Source: Bacteriovoracaceae bacterium
GTDB lineage: Bacteria > Bdellovibrionota > Bacteriovoracia > Bacteriovoracales > Bacteriovoracaceae
Length of the DNA stretch: 64,000 bases
NCBI GenBank assembly: GCA_018649885.1
Contig: JABIHA010000035.1
Span: 27,200-91,199, forward strand
Direction: 5' to 3'
Both the position numbers and the translations under genes were made by a program. The notes beneath the pieces were generated by a model. That model had not been told where the DNA came from and searched no databases. It worked only from the letters and a program-made list of their open reading frames with translations. Of this stretch, positions 16,455 through 25,604 are shown piece by piece. Every line of letters starts with the position of its first letter. The stretch's first letter is position 1.

Positions 16455-18377
16455 TTAGTCGTCTTTTTTAACGATAGTCAAAAGAGCTGGGGAGGCATCG
16501 TTCATGGTGCCACTGGACGCTTCACGTTTTACTAAAAAGGTAATAATATCTGCAGCATTAAGATTTAATAAAGGAAACACCAGGGAGCAAGTAGTCTCAA
16601 GTGAGCCTTGAGAATTTCTTTGATAATGAGTTTTACACTGGCCACCTGTGACGTCCCCTCCATTGACCTGGATATTAACAATGGGATTATTTCTACTCGA
16701 ACTTCCTAGTATTAAATGATCATTGTAGATCACCAGAAAATCTCCACCGGTAACGACAGTGATTTGATGGTTGGAAGCCGCTATATTGTGGGTGAACTCA
16801 GCTGCATCTTTATAGTAAGAAGTGTCCCACTGAACTTCTGAGCCAGCAATTGATGAGTTCCAATTGGTAGAGGCAACAGTTCTGACTCCACTTAGCGAGA
16901 TAATATCAGTAGGTGTTGCGTTGTCTATTTCTTCAATAAATAGTGAGCCCGTAGTACTAGTGGGAACATTCACATCATCAAAATCCGTTCCCTCGGCGAG
17001 GGCGCTAACTCTCATCACATTCCCGGTACTGATTCCTCTTGCTAAGGCACTAAAGTGAAGACTGGATTGGTCGTGACTGGCAGTACATCTGATATAGCCT
17101 TGAGAGGCATAGCCTCCGGTTATAGTTGCGGCATCGACTTGAAGTTGAAGCTGGGGTGCTCTTCTGTCATTTCCATCGGCTCCTGTACATCCAGCTCCTC
17201 CATCAAGTGGCATATTGATAAATGTTAGATAGTCTTTAGTTGTGGAGTTTGTAATGGTAATTTCATCTGGAGCTGATGCATCATCATGGGCAAAAGGAGT
17301 ATCTTCAATAACTTCTGTCCACTCTACAACATCTGGTACGGCCAAATTTATTCCAAGGCCGCCGGCCGTGTTATCTCCCGTAGCATAAAAAATATTTCGG
17401 TCTTTTTTGATGTATTCTACATAAAGAGTGGCCGCAGTCGTAGTAACGGTTCCAGCTTGGTCCTTCAGTTGGACATAAACTTCAATATAATCCCCGGCCA
17501 CAATACCGGGAAGAACTATCGCCAAATGAAGTGAAGCCTCAGCGTGACCAGAGCTTTGTCTGATATACGATGGAGCAGTGAAGGCTTCAGTGATGGCAGT
17601 GCCATTTTTAAAAATAGTTCCTATAACAGATCTTCTTATTGCATCCACATCAGCAAGTGTTAGAGGCACAGTGAGTGAGACAAAATAATCTCCTGCATAA
17701 GTAAAGTTGAGCCTTTCTGGATTGGCCCCTCCTGTATCATTAGAAAAGTGGCAAGAGTCAACAGTTGAAGCTGACCATTTTATTTGATAAGCCGTGGCCT
17801 GATTAAAATTTGTGGGATTTGCGGGAGCTAGAGTTTCAGTGGCCGTTAAATGGGCAATAGGGTGATCTGTGGGAATTTGCCAAGCTGCTGAGGCCACAGT
17901 ATTTGAAGCATTCCCGGCGTGATCAATGGCCTTAACAAGAGTGTAGTAATCTGTATTAGCGGATAGATTTTTAACTCCGCTTCCTGTCCACTGTACTGTA
18001 TTTGTGGCCGGGGCTTCTGTCACCACACCTTTAGTAAAGCTAAATCCTGAAATGATTCCGGCCTCTGTATTTGTGGTACTGAGGGCGGCTTCATAGCGAT
18101 TGATACCAATACCAGCATCAGTTGATGAATCAAAAGTCGTTTTTTCTGACCTGTAAAGACAGGCCTCACTTTGGTGGGCCAGATTTGATGGATCAGTTGG
18201 AGCAGTTGTATCAGTTATAGTGGGAACTGCATTTGAAGCAGGAGAACCAGGAGCGGTCTGCCCAGCATCGCCACCAGCAGCGCCGCCACCTCCACCTGCA
18301 TTACAGGCATACAAAACCATTAGAAGACCTAAACACAATATATTGTGAATATAGTTTCTAACTATCAATGATTTCAC
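16455..18377 (-). CDS. Large lipoprotein with an FN3-like domain and three repeated beta domains
   Basis: A 640-residue protein from GTG 18377. The signal ends VLYAC (Cys 25), a lipobox, followed by a glycine/alanine-rich linker (GGGGGAAGG). Residues ~55-170 resemble a fibronectin type III domain (TAPTDPSNL, NTDYYTLVKAIDHAGNAS). The rest appears to be three related beta-rich domains of ~130 residues. Each has the core [S/G/T]-Y-[I/Q]-R, a short Gly/His/Ser stretch, then a hydrophobic strand and a G-D/A-[Y/V/D]-[I/M] turn: SYIRQSSGHAEASLHL, GYIRCTASHDQSSLHF, THYQRNSQGSLETTCSL. The pattern recalls C1q/TNF-like beta sandwiches, but I would not assign that. Probably surface-exposed; adhesion is a guess. 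Confidence 0.75.
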   Translation of the reverse strand: MKSLIVRNYIHNILCLGLLMVLYACNAGGGGGAAGGDAGQTAPGSPASNAVPTITDTTAPTDPSNLAHQSEACLYRSEKTTFDSSTDAGIGINRYEAALSTTNTEAGIISGFSFTKGVVTEAPATNTVQWTGSGVKNLSANTDYYTLVKAIDHAGNASNTVASAAWQIPTDHPIAHLTATETLAPANPTNFNQATAYQIKWSASTVDSCHFSNDTGGANPERLNFTYAGDYFVSLTVPLTLADVDAIRRSVIGTIFKNGTAITEAFTAPSYIRQSSGHAEASLHLAIVLPGIVAGDYIEVYVQLKDQAGTVTTTAATLYVEYIKKDRNIFYATGDNTAGGLGINLAVPDVVEWTEVIEDTPFAHDDASAPDEITITNSTTKDYLTFINMPLDGGAGCTGADGNDRRAPQLQLQVDAATITGGYASQGYIRCTASHDQSSLHFSALARGISTGNVMRVSALAEGTDFDDVNVPTSTTGSLFIEEIDNATPTDIISLSGVRTVASTNWNSSIAGSEVQWDTSYYKDAAEFTHNIAASNHQITVVTGGDFLVIYNDHLILGSSSRNNPIVNIQVNGGDVTGGQCKTHYQRNSQGSLETTCSLVFPLLNLNAADIITFLVKREASSGTMNDASPALLTIVKKDD

Positions 18378-18745
18378 TTGTCCTAAAAATTCAATAAGCG
18401 CTCTCCCATTGATAAAGCACCATTTTATCTCAACAACTATTTTAAAATGCTTCTGGTTTTAGACCATCCAGATTTTCAAACTTTACAGTAATCATCTTTT
18501 GTTTCATGCCTCTAAGTCCCCAATTCGCAGCTCAGGCCTAAGGGCCCCTAGCCACTAAAAAGAGGCATATTTGGTAAATTACTCTTAACTTGGGTTTAAG
18601 GTAATTCCCCCTCTGCTTAATTAATATCGGCTTGAAGGTTAATTTTCTTTGTACTCTCTTTATTATTAGGAGGATTTTGCCTGTGGGAAGTGCTTGAAAT
18701 TAAGGGGAGCTAAAATAGAGTAAAGCATAGATTTGGAGGAATATT
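18378..18745. other. Intergenic region between divergent lipoprotein and symporter genes
   Basis: 368 bp with no gene of useful length. An AGGAGG near 18667 is followed only by a six-codon TTG frame. Promoters for both flanking genes must lie here, but I see no convincing -35/-10 pair. Confidence 0.4.
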
Positions 18746-20029
18746 TTGAACAAACTGTTTAAAAACCTGACCTTTTGGGTTCTGGTCTTTGGTATTTTTG
18801 GTTACGTACTAGCTTCTTTTATTGGAGACCCCGCTTGGGCCAAAGGTGCTGCTGATAGTGAGATCTATAATTTTATTCTCTTTTTAAAAACAGTGTTTCT
18901 CTCGCTTTTAAAAATGCTGATTGCTCCTATGATTTTCTTATCTCTAATGGGAGGGCTCCTCAATATTGGTGGCAAAGAAAAGCTTAAAACTATGGGGAAA
19001 TCTGTCATCATATATTACCTCTCAACTACTGCCATCGCGATTGTAATAGGGCTTGGGTGTGTGTTTTTTATTCACCCATGGGAGTCTGGAAGTTTAAAAA
19101 ATATGCAAGGTAGGGAGCAGACTAGTGTGATGGGTGGAAAGTATGTGAAGCCCAAAAAATATATTAGTGAAGGCTCGGATTCAATAATCTTGATCCTCAA
19201 AAAACTTGCTGAGCGGGCCTTTCAAAATCCTTTTGAGGCCCTGACAAATAATAATATTTTAGGAATCGCCACCATGAGCTTTCTCTTCGGGCTAGCGATG
19301 GTATTGACTCTCAAAAATGGCAGCTCCATTCCAGGTATGATTGAAGAGGCCAATCTGTTGATTCACACTATTTTAGGATGGGTGATAAAGACCACTCCTA
19401 TAGGAGTCTTTGCTATTGCATTTGATTTTCAGCTCAAGGCCACTGGATCGATTTTAACGGAGCTTCTCTCCTTTTTCCTTCTTGTGGTTGGGGCCACGCT
19501 TTTTCATGGCATAGTGGTACTGCCAACTATCGCTTATTTTTTTGGAGGGGTGGCACCTCTTACTTTTTTCAAGAAGGCCGCAAGGCCTTTACTAGTTGCA
19601 CTCTCAACTTCCTCATCGTCGGCCACACTGCCAGTAAGTATGTCCACTTGTGAGGAGGAGTTTGGGGTTAGCTCAGGTGTTTCGGGATTTGTTTTTCCAC
19701 TAGGCGCTACTATGAATATGGATGGGACAGCGCTATTTGAGGGAATCGCTGCGATCTTTTTGGCGAATCTCTATGGAGTAGATCTCTCTGGCTTTTCAAT
19801 CTTTATTATTTTCTTTATGTCGATGATTTCAAGTATTGGTGCTCCTGGGATGCCTTCTGGTTCAATGGCCGGTATGCAAATGGTGCTTTTGGGTGCGGGT
19901 ATTCCGCTTGAGGGAATAGGAATTCTTTTAGTGGTAGAAAGACCGCTTGATGCCATTAGAACTGCTGTCAACGTAGAAGGGGATATGATAGGCGCCTTGA
20001 TAGCACAGAAGCAATTAAAAGAAGTTTAA
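18746..20029 (+). CDS. Dicarboxylate/amino acid:cation symporter (DAACS family)
   Basis: A 427-residue carrier of the GltP/GltT/DctA fold. Family hallmarks are the serine-rich hairpin STSSSSATLPVS (near 289), the cation-site motif NMDGTALFEG (near 325) and the HP2-like GAPGMPSGSM (near 368). About eight membrane helices plus two re-entrant loops are predicted. The TTG start at 18746 has GGAGGA five bases upstream. It imports glutamate, aspartate or C4-dicarboxylates with Na+ or H+. A non-standard insertion of about 30 residues with Lys and Gly (near 120-150) sits between the early helices. Specificity cannot be set from the motifs. Confidence 0.9.
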   Translation: MNKLFKNLTFWVLVFGIFGYVLASFIGDPAWAKGAADSEIYNFILFLKTVFLSLLKMLIAPMIFLSLMGGLLNIGGKEKLKTMGKSVIIYYLSTTAIAIVIGLGCVFFIHPWESGSLKNMQGREQTSVMGGKYVKPKKYISEGSDSIILILKKLAERAFQNPFEALTNNNILGIATMSFLFGLAMVLTLKNGSSIPGMIEEANLLIHTILGWVIKTTPIGVFAIAFDFQLKATGSILTELLSFFLLVVGATLFHGIVVLPTIAYFFGGVAPLTFFKKAARPLLVALSTSSSSATLPVSMSTCEEEFGVSSGVSGFVFPLGATMNMDGTALFEGIAAIFLANLYGVDLSGFSIFIIFFMSMISSIGAPGMPSGSMAGMQMVLLGAGIPLEGIGILLVVERPLDAIRTAVNVEGDMIGALIAQKQLKEV

Positions 20030-20040
20030 AGTACATTAAC

Positions 20041-20739
20041 TCAATTCGACTTTGATGATTTGTGTTGGGGAATGTGCTTGTCTTTTCTGTTGTTGAGGTC
20101 ATTCATTACTTTGTGCTTAAAGTCTTTCCCCTCGCTTTTTTTCATTTCTGCTTTATAGAGATTGATGTCGAGAATTTCCAAATTCACTCGAAGTTTTCTA
20201 AAAATATGAATGGTCTTTTCACCGGGGGCCTGGACATGGTGGAGACCACCACTGTAGGCAATTAAAATTTTACCACCATCAAGTTTCTCTAAAATATCTG
20301 AAACTCCCCCTCTGACTTTCATCGGGTTTCCATCTTTATCTAGTCCAGATCGTCTCATCATCCTTCCCTCTGGTGCCATCACAATGATGGATTCTGGATG
20401 GATGCTGTGTAAAAAATCAAACCAGGTGTCATCTCTTTTTCTGGTGATTGTGGCAATTTGGGGGAATAGGATTTTGTAGGCCCTGCCGACAATGGGTCTG
20501 TTAAGTGTAATATCAGCGCCGGGGACCACCGAGAATTTCGCCAGACGCCAAATATAGTTATAGGGAATCACTCCCAGAAATAGCGGCTCAAATAAAGATG
20601 TGTGATTGAGAAAGAGCAGCAGTTTGACGTTTTTGAGGTCTTTTTCATCGCCACTCAGCCAAGTGGTTTCAAAACGATAAAATATTCGAGACAATATTTT
20701 TACCATCAAAAATAAAAGGGCACTGAAGAGGTAGCGCAT
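20041..20739 (-). CDS. PlsC-like acyltransferase
   Basis: A 232-residue membrane-associated protein with an N-terminal hydrophobic segment (YLFSALLFLMVKILSRIF). The glycerolipid acyltransferase motif I appears as NHTSLFEPL: His-x4-Glu instead of the usual His-x4-Asp. Motif III is VMAPEGRMMR in place of PEGTR. These identify a 1-acyl-glycerol-3-phosphate acyltransferase superfamily member. The Glu substitution makes its substrate or even its activity uncertain. Its stop lies 11 bp from the convergent symporter gene. Confidence 0.68.
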   Translation of the reverse strand: MRYLFSALLFLMVKILSRIFYRFETTWLSGDEKDLKNVKLLLFLNHTSLFEPLFLGVIPYNYIWRLAKFSVVPGADITLNRPIVGRAYKILFPQIATITRKRDDTWFDFLHSIHPESIIVMAPEGRMMRRSGLDKDGNPMKVRGGVSDILEKLDGGKILIAYSGGLHHVQAPGEKTIHIFRKLRVNLEILDINLYKAEMKKSEGKDFKHKVMNDLNNRKDKHIPQHKSSKSN

Positions 20740-20797
20740 AGAGCTTCATGGTAAGATAAATTGAAGCATTTGAATTGACCCAGTGAGGCTTAGGGTT

Positions 20798-22645
20798 TTA
20801 TATACTCCAAAACATAAAAAGCTGAACAGCTTTGTTGGATTCTTTTAATAGTCTAAGATTTAGCTCATATAAAGCAATTAGATCATGGTGACCCAGTGAC
20901 GCCTGGCCTGAATTGATGGCCACATTGATAGTTTTTTTGCAATTTCCCCAAATATCGTAAACAGTACTTAGCTGTTTGATCAGCTCTGGGTCATGGGTTC
21001 CAGGAAGACCTTGATCACTATCGCCCTTTAGCAGTCCATTTAAAGATCTTTCAAAAAGAGTCATTGAGTTAGCTAGCATCCTGCGATTGTTTTCTGGTTC
21101 AATTCCGCCTGTGATTAATAATAGCTCTTTGGTTATTTTCTGGCTCAGCATTCGTTGGCGACCTGAGATATTTAGGATATTGGCCCCATCACTTTTTTCA
21201 CCGTTTCCGACACATTTGTTTGAATAGTCTTGAATTAAATTAACGGCCTTATTCATATTATCTAGGATCAGTGGGTTTTGGCGGGCCAGCTCTCGAAGTA
21301 GAGTAGAGTTTATTTGACCTTTCTCTGCACCGTTAATGAGTGGAAGAAATTCACGCCAAAGTCTTTTGACATATCTAAGCTGCTCTGTGATTGCTGGCTC
21401 TTTGATTTTAGTTAATCTAAGTTCCTTACTTCCATACAAAAGACCATCTAAAACCTGGCCAAACTCCTGTTTCGAGATCTTGAGATCACTCAGGGCATCT
21501 TCTTTGTTCACATTGCAGGATATAAATAAAACATCTTTGGAGATTTTCTGGATTAGCATTCGCTGTCTGCCCGCTAAATCAATAATAGATTTTACTTCGT
21601 GCCTAAATGATCGCCCTCGACTAGTGACACTAAACTGCCTAATATCTTCGTCAATCGCTTTGCACGACTGGGCCAACTGTTTTGAGTTTTCAGCACCAGA
21701 AAGAGAAATACTGCAGTTTTCGTGAATGCTTTTATCTAGTTGACCTATGGCCTTCATAACCTCACTTATACCAATTTGCTGTTCTTTTGAAGAAGCGGCA
21801 ATGCTATTGATATTGCCGTATACTTTTTGAATATTTTCAACGATAAAACCGAAGACCCCTTGTGCGTGGAGTGCTTTTTCGTGTCCATCATCAATTTTGA
21901 CTTTAGTTTCGCTAATAATTTCTTGAATCTTATTTTGGCCATTTTTAATATGAGCATCTATGTCTTTTGCTGCCTTGGATGTATTGTCAGCAAGTGCGTT
22001 CATCTCTTTTGATACTACAGAAAATGACTTTCCAAACTCCCCAGCTCTTTCAGCTTCAATATTGGCGTTACATGCCAATATTTTGGATTCAAAAGCAATC
22101 TTGCTTATAATCTCCGAGTTATTTGATATATTGGCAATGACTTCTAATATTTGCTCAAGTGCTTCATTGGAATTTTGGATCACTTTCATGGAATCCATCA
22201 GCTCTTCCATCATCTTTTGACCTTCAATGGTCTTTTCATTGACTTGTTTAGTAAGAGACTCGGAGCTTTGGGTGAATTCAGCATTTTTACTAACAGTTTG
22301 GGTAATTTGTTCCATGGCATTTACACAACTAAGAGAGGCCTCTTGTTGCTGTTCAGAGCTTTGGAGAATGCCGAAGTTAAGATCAGATAGATCCTTTGCA
22401 ATATGCATTAGCCCTTTCATTCCATTACCTAGTTTACTTGAAACAAGACTTAAATAGTTTGATAGTTTTTTCACTGAAAAAATCACCGGAAGAATGAATA
22501 TAAAATAAACTGCCAAAATGGCCAAGTGGGGAACTTTGTACCAATTGCTGTCAAAATGTACTCCCTCACTTTGAAGGCTCAATTGAAGCAAAATAAAAAT
22601 AGCTGGGAAAGCAGTGAAAAAAATAATTTTTTTGTCAAATCTCAT
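20798..22645 (-). CDS. Chemoreceptor with C-terminal duplicated PilJ-type sensor modules
   Basis: A 615-residue protein. Two hydrophobic helices (about 7-27 and 39-60) with a short loop open the protein. A methyl-accepting signalling domain follows (about 70-330), with the hairpin tip AFESKILACNANIEAERAGEFGKSFSVVSKEM. Behind it are two copies of the PilJ/NarX-like 'type IV pili methyl-accepting' sensor module: LAGRQRMLIQKISKDVLFI (near 352) and ISGRQRMLSQKITKELLLI (near 493), each with a trailing four-helix-like segment. In PilJ these modules are periplasmic and precede the signalling domain. Here they follow it and should be cytoplasmic. The gene is divergent from the cheA operon, which is probably its partner. 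Confidence 0.82.
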   Translation of the reverse strand: MRFDKKIIFFTAFPAIFILLQLSLQSEGVHFDSNWYKVPHLAILAVYFIFILPVIFSVKKLSNYLSLVSSKLGNGMKGLMHIAKDLSDLNFGILQSSEQQQEASLSCVNAMEQITQTVSKNAEFTQSSESLTKQVNEKTIEGQKMMEELMDSMKVIQNSNEALEQILEVIANISNNSEIISKIAFESKILACNANIEAERAGEFGKSFSVVSKEMNALADNTSKAAKDIDAHIKNGQNKIQEIISETKVKIDDGHEKALHAQGVFGFIVENIQKVYGNINSIAASSKEQQIGISEVMKAIGQLDKSIHENCSISLSGAENSKQLAQSCKAIDEDIRQFSVTSRGRSFRHEVKSIIDLAGRQRMLIQKISKDVLFISCNVNKEDALSDLKISKQEFGQVLDGLLYGSKELRLTKIKEPAITEQLRYVKRLWREFLPLINGAEKGQINSTLLRELARQNPLILDNMNKAVNLIQDYSNKCVGNGEKSDGANILNISGRQRMLSQKITKELLLITGGIEPENNRRMLANSMTLFERSLNGLLKGDSDQGLPGTHDPELIKQLSTVYDIWGNCKKTINVAINSGQASLGHHDLIALYELNLRLLKESNKAVQLFMFWSI

Positions 22646-22926
22646 TTGGCCAACTTCAAAATAAACTAATGTAAAAATGATTTGTATCTTTAAACAATGA
22701 TAGCAGCATACAAGTATTATTTACAAGTAAATGAAATACCTTGTATTTTGTGGACAAATATTTTGCTTTGTTTTTTAAATATCAATACATTTTATTTCAT
22801 CTAGGGTGGGAGTGTGATCTAGGTCATAAAAAATTGTTGTGCACCATTTTTAACTCATTACACTGAAACTCCCTTAATAGTTTCAGCAAAATAGCCGAAA
22901 ATAAGTCAGAGAAGAAGGAGTAGGGA

Positions 22927-24837
22927 TTGAGTACTGACGATGAATTTTTAAAAGAAATTCAAGAAGATTTTATCAGTGAGGCCAAGGATCTTGTAGAGAG
23001 AACTGAATCTTGCTTTCTCAACTTTGAGAAAAATCCCACAGACCAAAATTTAATGTCTGAAATTCTGAGACTTTTTCATAACCTTAAAGGCTCAAGTAAG
23101 GCTGTTGGCTTTGACCATCTTGCGAATTTTTCTCATCAGGCCGAGGATTTTCTCGTTGCTGTGAGAGATGGTGGTATTGAAAGTGGTTCAAGTGTTGCGG
23201 ATATTTTACTGAAGATAAATGACACTTTAGGAAGTTCTGTGCAAATGCTTGAAGAAGGGGAAGATCCTTCAGATATATTTGTGCCAGTCCTTGCTGATAT
23301 TGCTAAGGTTAATTCAGGTGAGATTGAAGAGAATGAAACACAAAAAGAATCAACTCTTGTTTTTCATACACCAAAAAGTGAAGACTTTGACGAAGAGATC
23401 TCTTGGGATGAGGGCGCAAGTGTAAGTGATGAAATCCCACAGGTGAAAGAGGATACTCCTTCAATGAGTGATGATGAAGCCCTGGCCCTATTGCAAGAAA
23501 TGCAGCAAGAATCAACTGAAACAGTAGAGTCAATTGGCTCAATCAATTTTGAGAGTGAGGATCCAAAAATGGACGAACTACCTCCGGCCCAGGCTTCCAT
23601 TGCAAATGATATCGTAAGAGAAGTTAAGCCAGTAGAGACAGAGAAAAAGGCTGCTCCTAAAGCGGCGGAACCAATAAAAGTTGGACTTGATAAAATTGAT
23701 AAGATTCTCAATTCATTTGGAGAACAAGTTATTTTGCAGTCAAAATTGGCCCATTTAGTTAAAGGGGTTAGTGATGTAATCCCCAGTGAAATTTTGAGTG
23801 TTATGTCACAACTTGAAAAAATCACATCAGATCTCCAGGCCACTTCAATGAATTTGAGAATGGTATGTATTAAAACTGTTTTTAACAGAATGGAGCGAGT
23901 AGCAAGAGAAACTGCAAAGGCCACAGGTAAAAAAATTGTCTTTACTCAAGTTGGTGCTGATTCAGAGTTGGATAAAACCATAGTTGATTCACTAATTGAC
24001 CCATTGACTCACATGGTTCGAAATGCCATTGATCATGGAATTGAAACTTCAGAAGAGAGAATTAAAGCAGGAAAAAATGAAGAAGGTGAAGTTATTCTTG
24101 GTGCTAGAAGGCAGGGAGGATTTTTCGTTATAGAGGTTAAGGATAACGGTAAGGGTCTTAGTCGAGAGCTTATTGCAAAGAAGGCCATAGAAAAAGGTCT
24201 CATTGCCAGTGATGAAGGAATGGATGATAGTGAAATATATAATTTAATTTTTAAAAATGGATTTTCAACAAAAGATGTTGCCACAGATGTTTCAGGTAGA
24301 GGTGTGGGAATGGATGTTGTACGAGAGATGTTCAAGAAACTTAAAGGTACCTGTGAGATTCAATCAATTCTTGGAGAGGGCAGTGTCTTTACTGTAAAAC
24401 TTCCTCTTTCGCTCGCTTTATTTCAAGGAACAGTAATTGAAATTAATGGTGAGAAATATATTATACCTAATTCAGATTTTAAAGAGACAGGTGTGGTCGA
24501 TTCTGATGGACTCGAGCAAACTTCTTCTGGTGACAATGTTCTTAAATATAAAGATAGATTGATGCCTGCTATTAGTTTGAATTCCTATTTCCCAATTAAG
24601 GGAGGAGAAAAAAAAGAAGGCACTTCTTCAATGGTTGCTGTGGTAAATGTGGCCAGGAAAGAATATGCCTTGATTTTTGATGAGATATTATCTCAAGAAA
24701 GAGTAGTGCTTAAGAAACTCGATGTTGATGTTGAACAGGTCAAAGGAGTTTCTGGGGGAACGATATTAGGTGACGGTAAAGTCGCTTTGATTTTAGAATT
24801 GAGTGAAATTGTTGGACAATTTTACGAAACGGGTTAG
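22927..24837 (+). CDS. cheA: Chemotaxis histidine kinase CheA
   Basis: A 636-residue kinase starting at TTG 22927, behind AAGGAG at a good distance. The N-terminal Hpt domain has FHNLKGSSKAVGF with the phosphorylated His (near residue 55). A long acidic linker (about 120-245) replaces a recognisable CheY-binding P2 domain. The dimerisation helices start near KVGLDKIDKILNSFGEQV. The ATPase domain shows the N box MVRNAIDHGIE, G1 VKDNGKG and G2 GRGVGMDVV. The C-terminal CheW-like domain (about 500-636) closes the protein. First gene of a cheA-cheW-receptor-cheR-cheDB operon. No cheY is present in the window. Confidence 0.95.
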   Translation: MSTDDEFLKEIQEDFISEAKDLVERTESCFLNFEKNPTDQNLMSEILRLFHNLKGSSKAVGFDHLANFSHQAEDFLVAVRDGGIESGSSVADILLKINDTLGSSVQMLEEGEDPSDIFVPVLADIAKVNSGEIEENETQKESTLVFHTPKSEDFDEEISWDEGASVSDEIPQVKEDTPSMSDDEALALLQEMQQESTETVESIGSINFESEDPKMDELPPAQASIANDIVREVKPVETEKKAAPKAAEPIKVGLDKIDKILNSFGEQVILQSKLAHLVKGVSDVIPSEILSVMSQLEKITSDLQATSMNLRMVCIKTVFNRMERVARETAKATGKKIVFTQVGADSELDKTIVDSLIDPLTHMVRNAIDHGIETSEERIKAGKNEEGEVILGARRQGGFFVIEVKDNGKGLSRELIAKKAIEKGLIASDEGMDDSEIYNLIFKNGFSTKDVATDVSGRGVGMDVVREMFKKLKGTCEIQSILGEGSVFTVKLPLSLALFQGTVIEINGEKYIIPNSDFKETGVVDSDGLEQTSSGDNVLKYKDRLMPAISLNSYFPIKGGEKKEGTSSMVAVVNVARKEYALIFDEILSQERVVLKKLDVDVEQVKGVSGGTILGDGKVALILELSEIVGQFYETG

Positions 24838-24844
24838 GTGAGAA

Positions 24845-25339
24845 ATGATTGAAGATGAGAAATCACAGGAGAAAGGTTTAGGGAAGAAATACCTCAACTT
24901 TTCAATTGGCGAGAGAGTCTATGCTGTACCTCTTCTAAAAGTAAAAGAAGTTGTCTCAGATTTTGAAATTACTCCAGTACCAAAAGTTCCATCTTGGTTT
25001 AGGGGATTAATCAATCTAAGAGGAGGAATCCTCTCAATTATAGATCTCAACACCAAATTAAATCAAAAAGAAACTGATCTCAGCGTGAAAGAAACGTGTG
25101 TGGTCATTTTTGAAATAGAAGAAGTCGTTATAGGCGTACTTGTTGATGAGGTGATTAAAGTATCAAATTATTTTCCAGATCAACTTTCTTCTGGAGATGT
25201 GATTAAGAGTTCTAATAGCAATAAATTTATAGAAAGTGTGATTAAAGAAGAAGATGGAAGCCTAACCTTTTTATTAGAGGTTGAAAGTGCTTTGGGAATA
25301 GAAGAACTACAAATATTAAAAGAAAAATTGGCCAGCTAG
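24845..25339 (+). CDS. cheW: Chemotaxis coupling protein CheW
   Basis: A 164-residue CheW. The core YLNFSIGERVYAVPLLKVKEVV, the conserved PVPKVPSWFRGLINLRGGILSIIDL and a C-terminal strand series cover the whole CheW fold. It links CheA to receptor tips. The start is ATG 24845, eight bases after the cheA stop, with TAGGTGAG as ribosome site. The 15-residue charged N-terminal extension is unremarkable. Confidence 0.93.
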   Translation: MIEDEKSQEKGLGKKYLNFSIGERVYAVPLLKVKEVVSDFEITPVPKVPSWFRGLINLRGGILSIIDLNTKLNQKETDLSVKETCVVIFEIEEVVIGVLVDEVIKVSNYFPDQLSSGDVIKSSNSNKFIESVIKEEDGSLTFLLEVESALGIEELQILKEKLAS

Positions 25340-25348
25340 GAGATAATA

Positions 25349-25576
25349 ATGAAAACGAGTTTTTCACTAGGAAGTAAAATCTATGCATTTATACTTCTTT
25401 TAACAACAGCTTTAGCAATTTCAGCTTATCTTTTGATTAGCTCGACTTTGAAAAACATTGAGGGAGATAAATTATCTTCTCTGTCAAATCAACTTTCAGA
25501 TCGGCTGATAGAATCAACTGGCTTTAATGCCATTGTAAAGAGGAATAAGTGCCACAATACTTTCTGCCTCTCCTGA
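25349..25576 (+). CDS. Methyl-accepting chemotaxis protein, N-terminal piece (frameshifted)
   Basis: 75 codons encoding the start of a chemoreceptor: short basic N-terminus, first transmembrane helix ([20 protein letters not shown]) and the beginning of a sensor helix ([20 protein letters not shown]). GGAGAT lies before the ATG, ten bases after the cheW stop. The frame then breaks. After NAIVK it reads [10 protein letters not shown] and stops, while the +1 frame continues sensibly as [19 protein letters not shown] into the large downstream piece. Dropping one base at about 25538-25544 restores a single receptor of roughly 700 residues. I read this and the next entry as one gene with a one-base insertion, a sequencing error, or a recoding site. 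Confidence 0.75.
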   Translation: MKTSFSLGSKIYAFILLLTTALAISAYLLISSTLKNIEGDKLSSLSNQLSDRLIESTGFNAIVKRNKCHNTFCLS

Positions 25577-25604
25577 AAAAGCTGCAATACTACATCAAAA
25601 AGTT

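Noticed and set aside
23309..24335. Long antisense frames under cheA
   Set aside because: Ser/Leu-rich translations typical of antisense shadows; the sense strand is an unambiguous CheA.
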